Below, in pieces: positions 60,942 through 64,000 of a DNA stretch of 64,000 bases. The DNA is taken from positions 930,001 through 994,000 of the forward strand of contig NZ_CP048106.1 of the NCBI RefSeq assembly GCF_010092985.1. The letters are read 5' to 3'. This DNA is from Pontibacter pudoricolor. Lineage in GTDB: Bacteria > Bacteroidota > Bacteroidia > Cytophagales > Hymenobacteraceae. Under the pieces are notes generated by a model, which saw only the letters and a list, made by a program, of their open reading frames with translations, searched no databases and was not told the origin of the DNA. Both the position numbers and the translations under genes were made by a program. Positions within the stretch are counted from its first letter, which is position 1; each line of letters opens with the position of its first letter.

Positions 60942-61940
60942 ATGCTGCAAACTATAAGTCGCCTACGCGAGAATATAAGACTACAGCTAGTAGTAGTTCT
61001 TGTTGGTGTTTTGCTCTTGGTTGCCAAGTTCGTAGCGTACTTTCTTACCAATTCCAATGCCATCCTTACAGATGCCCTTGAGTCAATTATTAACGTGGTT
61101 GCAGGTGGGTTTTCGCTTTATAGCCTGGTTTTGTCAGCAAGGCCGCGCGACGAGAATCACCCGTACGGGCACGGCAAAATAGAATTTATAGCTGCTACAC
61201 TTGAGGGCTCTCTGATCCTGGTTGCTGGTAGCATCATTATTTTTAAGTCGGTATATAACCTGTTTGAGCCCCAAACGCTGCAGCAACTTGACATAGGAAT
61301 AATGCTTACGGCCGCCACTGGTATAGTTAACTACATAATTGGTTATATAACAGAGCGTAAGGGTGCATCTGTTAATTCATTGGTTTTAGTAGCAGGAGGG
61401 AAGCACCTGAAATCAGATGCCTACTCTACAGCCGGTATACTGGTGGGACTTTTGCTTATTACCTTTACAGGCTTTATTTGGTTGGATAGTCTGGTAGCTG
61501 TAATTTTTGGAGGAATCATCTGCTACACAGGTTATAAGATCCTTCGTTCATCAGTGGCCGGTATAATGGATGAAGCCGACTACGAACTACTGCAGCGTAT
61601 CGTAACAATTCTAAACGAGAACCGTCGCGAAAACTGGATCGATATACATAATCTTCGGGTTATCAAATATGGCGCAACATTGCACATCGACTGCCATTTA
61701 ACTGTTCCGTGGTACCTGAATGTGCTGGAGGCGCACGACGAAGTAGAAGCTCTGGGGGCCCTTGTCCGTGAAAAGATAGATCCAAGTATTGAATTATTTG
61801 TGCATACCGATCCGTGCATAGAGCCCTCGTGCAGCATTTGCTCCAAGCAGGATTGCCAGGCCCGTCAGCACGATTTTACAAAACAAGTACCCTGGGATTT
61901 TGAAAAAGTGATCTCCGACCGGAAGCATAGCCTGTACTAG
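60942..61940 (+). CDS. Cation diffusion facilitator (zinc/divalent metal exporter)
   Basis: 332 residues, about six transmembrane helices between 15 and 210. Metal-site motifs: LTDALESI in TM2, HPYGHGKIEF and HLKSDAYSTAG. The cytosolic C-terminal domain ends in a Cys-rich tail (CIEPSCSICSKQDC), four Cys within 14 residues, which could bind zinc or copper. Metal specificity cannot be read from the sequence. Single gene. Confidence 0.93.
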   Translation: MLQTISRLRENIRLQLVVVLVGVLLLVAKFVAYFLTNSNAILTDALESIINVVAGGFSLYSLVLSARPRDENHPYGHGKIEFIAATLEGSLILVAGSIIIFKSVYNLFEPQTLQQLDIGIMLTAATGIVNYIIGYITERKGASVNSLVLVAGGKHLKSDAYSTAGILVGLLLITFTGFIWLDSLVAVIFGGIICYTGYKILRSSVAGIMDEADYELLQRIVTILNENRRENWIDIHNLRVIKYGATLHIDCHLTVPWYLNVLEAHDEVEALGALVREKIDPSIELFVHTDPCIEPSCSICSKQDCQARQHDFTKQVPWDFEKVISDRKHSLY

Positions 61941-62017
61941 CAACTATAGTTTGGTGTGTAGTTAAACTAATCCTCTGGTTTCCTGTTGTCGTAGATATAC
62001 TAGATACACTCAAAACT

Positions 62018-62689
62018 ATGGCAACTCTTTTTTATCTTTTCCTGCCTTTTTTTCTTTTCCTCAGTTCTTGTTCTCAAGCTGAAACTAAGACAGATGATGC
62101 ATTAACTATAACAGATGCAAACCTGGCACAGATCGATACTGCCGGTCTTGCGAAAGCCACTTTTGCAGGCGGTTGTTTCTGGTGCACCGAAGCCTATTTT
62201 GAACGCTTAAAAGGAGTAGAGGCTGTTATTTCAGGATATTCCGGTGGGAGCGAACGCAACCCGACGTATGAGCAGGTTAGTTCCGGTTTATCGAGTCATG
62301 CTGAAGCCGTTCAGGTATATTATAACCCCAAACAAATAACTTATTCGGAGCTGGTAAAAGTATTTTTTGATACCCATGACCCAACCACGCTGAACCGACA
62401 AGGCCCAGACATTGGAAAACAGTACCGGTCTATTGTTTTTTATCGCACACCCCAGGAAAAAACAATCGTTACGGACTATATCAAGAAGCTGAATGAATCA
62501 GGCAAGCACAAAAACAAAATCGTAACTATAGTTCAGCCATTCAAGCAGTTCTGGCCGGCCGAGGCCTACCACCAGGATTATTATGCTCGTAACCCGTCAG
62601 ACCCGTATGTAGTGAGTGTGGCCCGTCCTAAAGTGCGTAAGTTCGAAGCAGCCTATAACCAAAAGCTTAAGCCCGAATACAGGAAATAG
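62018..62689 (+). CDS. msrA: Lipoprotein peptide-methionine (S)-S-oxide reductase MsrA
   Basis: 223 residues. A signal peptide with lipobox LSSC (Cys18) predicts membrane anchoring outside the cytoplasm, rather than the usual cytosolic MsrA. The catalytic Cys53 is in FAGGCFWCTEAYF; GYSGGSERNPTYEQVSSG, DTHDPTTLNRQGPDIGKQYRS and the HQDYYARNP tail are conserved. It likely repairs oxidised methionine in envelope proteins. The electron donor is not encoded nearby. Confidence 0.94.
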   Translation: MATLFYLFLPFFLFLSSCSQAETKTDDALTITDANLAQIDTAGLAKATFAGGCFWCTEAYFERLKGVEAVISGYSGGSERNPTYEQVSSGLSSHAEAVQVYYNPKQITYSELVKVFFDTHDPTTLNRQGPDIGKQYRSIVFYRTPQEKTIVTDYIKKLNESGKHKNKIVTIVQPFKQFWPAEAYHQDYYARNPSDPYVVSVARPKVRKFEAAYNQKLKPEYRK

Positions 62690-62764
62690 AATATATGCTA
62701 TCTTAATATAGCTTTTTAGCGTAGTATGAAGTCTAGTGAATTTAAACTCTAAAAAAATAAAACT

Positions 62765-63169
62765 ATGGACTTCATTATTAACCTTTTAGTGACAGCAGCT
62801 GTAATTTTGCTTCTGTCTTATGCTTTGTCGAGTGTGCACGTAAAAAGCTTCTGGACAGCACTTTGGGTTGCCTTCCTGACTGCGATTTTGACTGCAACTA
62901 TAGGCTGGTTGTTGGGTGGCTTGCTTAACCTGGTAACTTTCTTTTTACTGGAAGCGATTGTAGGGCTTATAGTTACGGCCCTGATGCTGAAGCTGGTAGA
63001 TATGATGGTCAGTAACTTTAAGCTGGACGGCTTTTTACCGGCAATAATTATTGCGGTTGCTGTTGCCATTGCCTTAGCTATAGTTGGCTGGTTAAGAGGC
63101 GAGAACGATGAGGAGTATGCTAAATTAGATGAAAAGCCGCGCACTGAGCAGGTTTATCAGCAAGCATAA
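62765..63169 (+). CDS. Small integral membrane protein, phage-holin-family-like
   Basis: 134 residues with four hydrophobic segments (about 3-21, 29-57, 58-78, 93-111) and a charged C-terminal tail (RGENDEEYAKLDEKPRTEQV). Topology and VTFFLLEAIVGLIVTALMLKLVD resemble the phage-holin-like (mycobacterial 4 TM) family, but no function is known. A terminator follows. Confidence 0.7.
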   Translation: MDFIINLLVTAAVILLLSYALSSVHVKSFWTALWVAFLTAILTATIGWLLGGLLNLVTFFLLEAIVGLIVTALMLKLVDMMVSNFKLDGFLPAIIIAVAVAIALAIVGWLRGENDEEYAKLDEKPRTEQVYQQA

Positions 63170-63187
63170 ACTATAAAATAATATCTT

Positions 63188-63223
63188 AAAAGCCTGAGCA
63201 GTTTATCTGTTCAGGCTTTTTTG
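63188..63223 (+). terminator. Terminator after the membrane-protein gene
   Basis: Stem AAAAGCCTGA-g-CAG / CTG-t-TCAGGCTTTT with one mismatch and a 5-base loop, then T run. Convergent with the oxidoreductase gene and usable from both sides. Confidence 0.85.
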
Positions 63224-63246
63224 TTAAGCAACTTGTAAACTTCTGA

Positions 63247-64000
63247 TCAGCTTAAGCTATAAGGTATAGTTCGTTTCTCCCGGCTGCTTTGCATGGCAAG
63301 TTCAATTATCCTGATCGTATTTCGGGCCTGTTCCGGTTTAACTTCAAATTCTTCACGGCCAACTATAGCATTGTATACATTCTGGTATAAGCCAGTGTAG
63401 TCGCCTGTTTCACTTTCAATTTTTCCATTAAAATGGAGTCCGTTAAGTTCTGTGTTCAGTGTACCCCAAAGCTCTTCAGGTTCCCGGCCCCAGTTTGTTG
63501 CCACGGCAGTAGGGAAGGAGCCAGCCTTTAAATCAGACTCCTGCACATCCATTCCATATTTTATAAATGAGCCTTTAGTGCCATGTAACATAAAGTGCGG
63601 ACCAGTTTCACGAACCAGCATACCGGCTTTTAATATGGCTTTCAGGTTACCGTAAAATAAAACCACTTCAAAATAATCCGGAACCTGAGAGCCTGTTCGC
63701 TGCGTTTTAATATCGGCGTAAACCTGCTGAGGTTCTCCAAACAGCACCAAGGCCTGGTCTATCAGGTGTGCGCCTAAGTCGTAAAGTATTCCGGCGCCAG
63801 GCAGATTTTCTTCCTTCCAGGTATCTTTTTTTAATTCACCCCTGAACCGATCAAAGTGTGCTTCATACTCTATGAGCTTACCAAGCAGGTTGGCTTCCAG
63901 AACTTTCTTAACAGTCTTAAAATCACTGTCCCAGCGGCGGTTCTGGTAAACGGACAGTACTTTTTGCTTTTCCTTTGCCAGCGTGATCAATGCATCAGCT
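63247..64000 (-). CDS. Gfo/Idh/MocA family oxidoreductase (partial, 5' end outside window)
   Basis: The frame stays open through base 64000, so the N-terminal NAD-binding domain lies beyond the window; an internal start near 63990 is not real. Visible are the end of the Rossmann domain and the C-terminal domain (SVYQNRRWDSDF, GAGILYDLGAHLIDQALVLFG, YADIKTQR). The GxLYDLGxHLxDQ motif is the family's catalytic His region. Substrate is probably a sugar or cyclitol; unknown. Confidence 0.9.
   Translation of the reverse strand, partial: ADALITLAKEKQKVLSVYQNRRWDSDFKTVKKVLEANLLGKLIEYEAHFDRFRGELKKDTWKEENLPGAGILYDLGAHLIDQALVLFGEPQQVYADIKTQRTGSQVPDYFEVVLFYGNLKAILKAGMLVRETGPHFMLHGTKGSFIKYGMDVQESDLKAGSFPTAVATNWGREPEELWGTLNTELNGLHFNGKIESETGDYTGLYQNVYNAIVGREEFEVKPEQARNTIRIIELAMQSSREKRTIPYSLS

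Noticed and set aside
1..64000. Insertion sequences, prophage, tRNA or rRNA genes
   Set aside because: No transposase, integrase or phage structural gene and no cloverleaf or rRNA-like sequence was recognised; GC and codon style look uniform.

Overview
The window reads as chromosomal DNA of a Bacteroidota bacterium, most likely Cytophagales / Hymenobacteraceae (Pontibacter-like). This rests on type IX secretion C-terminal domains, a carboxypeptidase-regulatory/TonB-receptor protein, DUF2911, an ArgF'-type transcarbamylase, TAnnTTTG promoter boxes of the Bacteroidota type, and almost no Shine-Dalgarno sequences. The genus is inference; no rRNA or marker gene is present.

Layout. 1-11 kb: end of an unrecognised gene, a secreted subtilase, rpe, a TonB-dependent receptor, a DUF2911 protein, and a 1503-residue surface protein of HYR/PKD repeats. 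11-30 kb: an amino-acid biosynthesis block in three transcription units, each opened by a short leader peptide rich in the amino acid that is made: hisGDCB (His-rich leader), trpEGDCFBA plus a DAHP synthase (Trp-Trp-Trp leader with a textbook terminator/antiterminator), then an S9 peptidase on the other strand, then hisHAF-hisIE (second His-rich leader plus terminator). The histidine pathway is therefore split in two around the trp operon, and each half has kept or gained its own attenuator-like leader. 30-43 kb: a lipoprotein gene broken by an in-frame stop, a TetR regulator with alpha/beta hydrolase, two PLP racemases, an M20 hydrolase, a ClC channel, a PPP phosphatase, a universal stress protein, carbonic anhydrase, GNAT, and an aspartyl protease with PDZ domain. 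43-52 kb: a complete arginine operon (GNAT-argG-C-D-F'-B-E-H). 52-56 kb: a tight four-gene amidoligase cluster (C39-like peptidase, RLAN/RimK ATP-grasp, GCS2-like ligase, N-formylglutamate-amidohydrolase-like enzyme) whose product is unknown. 56-64 kb: a YqaE/Pmp3 lipoprotein, a CbpA-like J-protein with an odd small partner, a pseudouridine synthase, small hypotheticals, a CDF transporter, lipoprotein MsrA, and a Gfo/Idh oxidoreductase cut by the window end.

Across the whole window the palindrome CTATAG, mostly as AACTATAG or AACTATAGTT, recurs far above chance in both coding and non-coding DNA. Gaps inside the biosynthetic operons carry several families of short phrase-like repeats and clusters of hairpins whose stems differ while the architecture stays the same. 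The strongest candidates for undescribed biology are this iterated palindrome, the amidoligase cluster, and the paired leader-peptide attenuators of the split his operon. No IS element, CRISPR array, tRNA or rRNA was seen.
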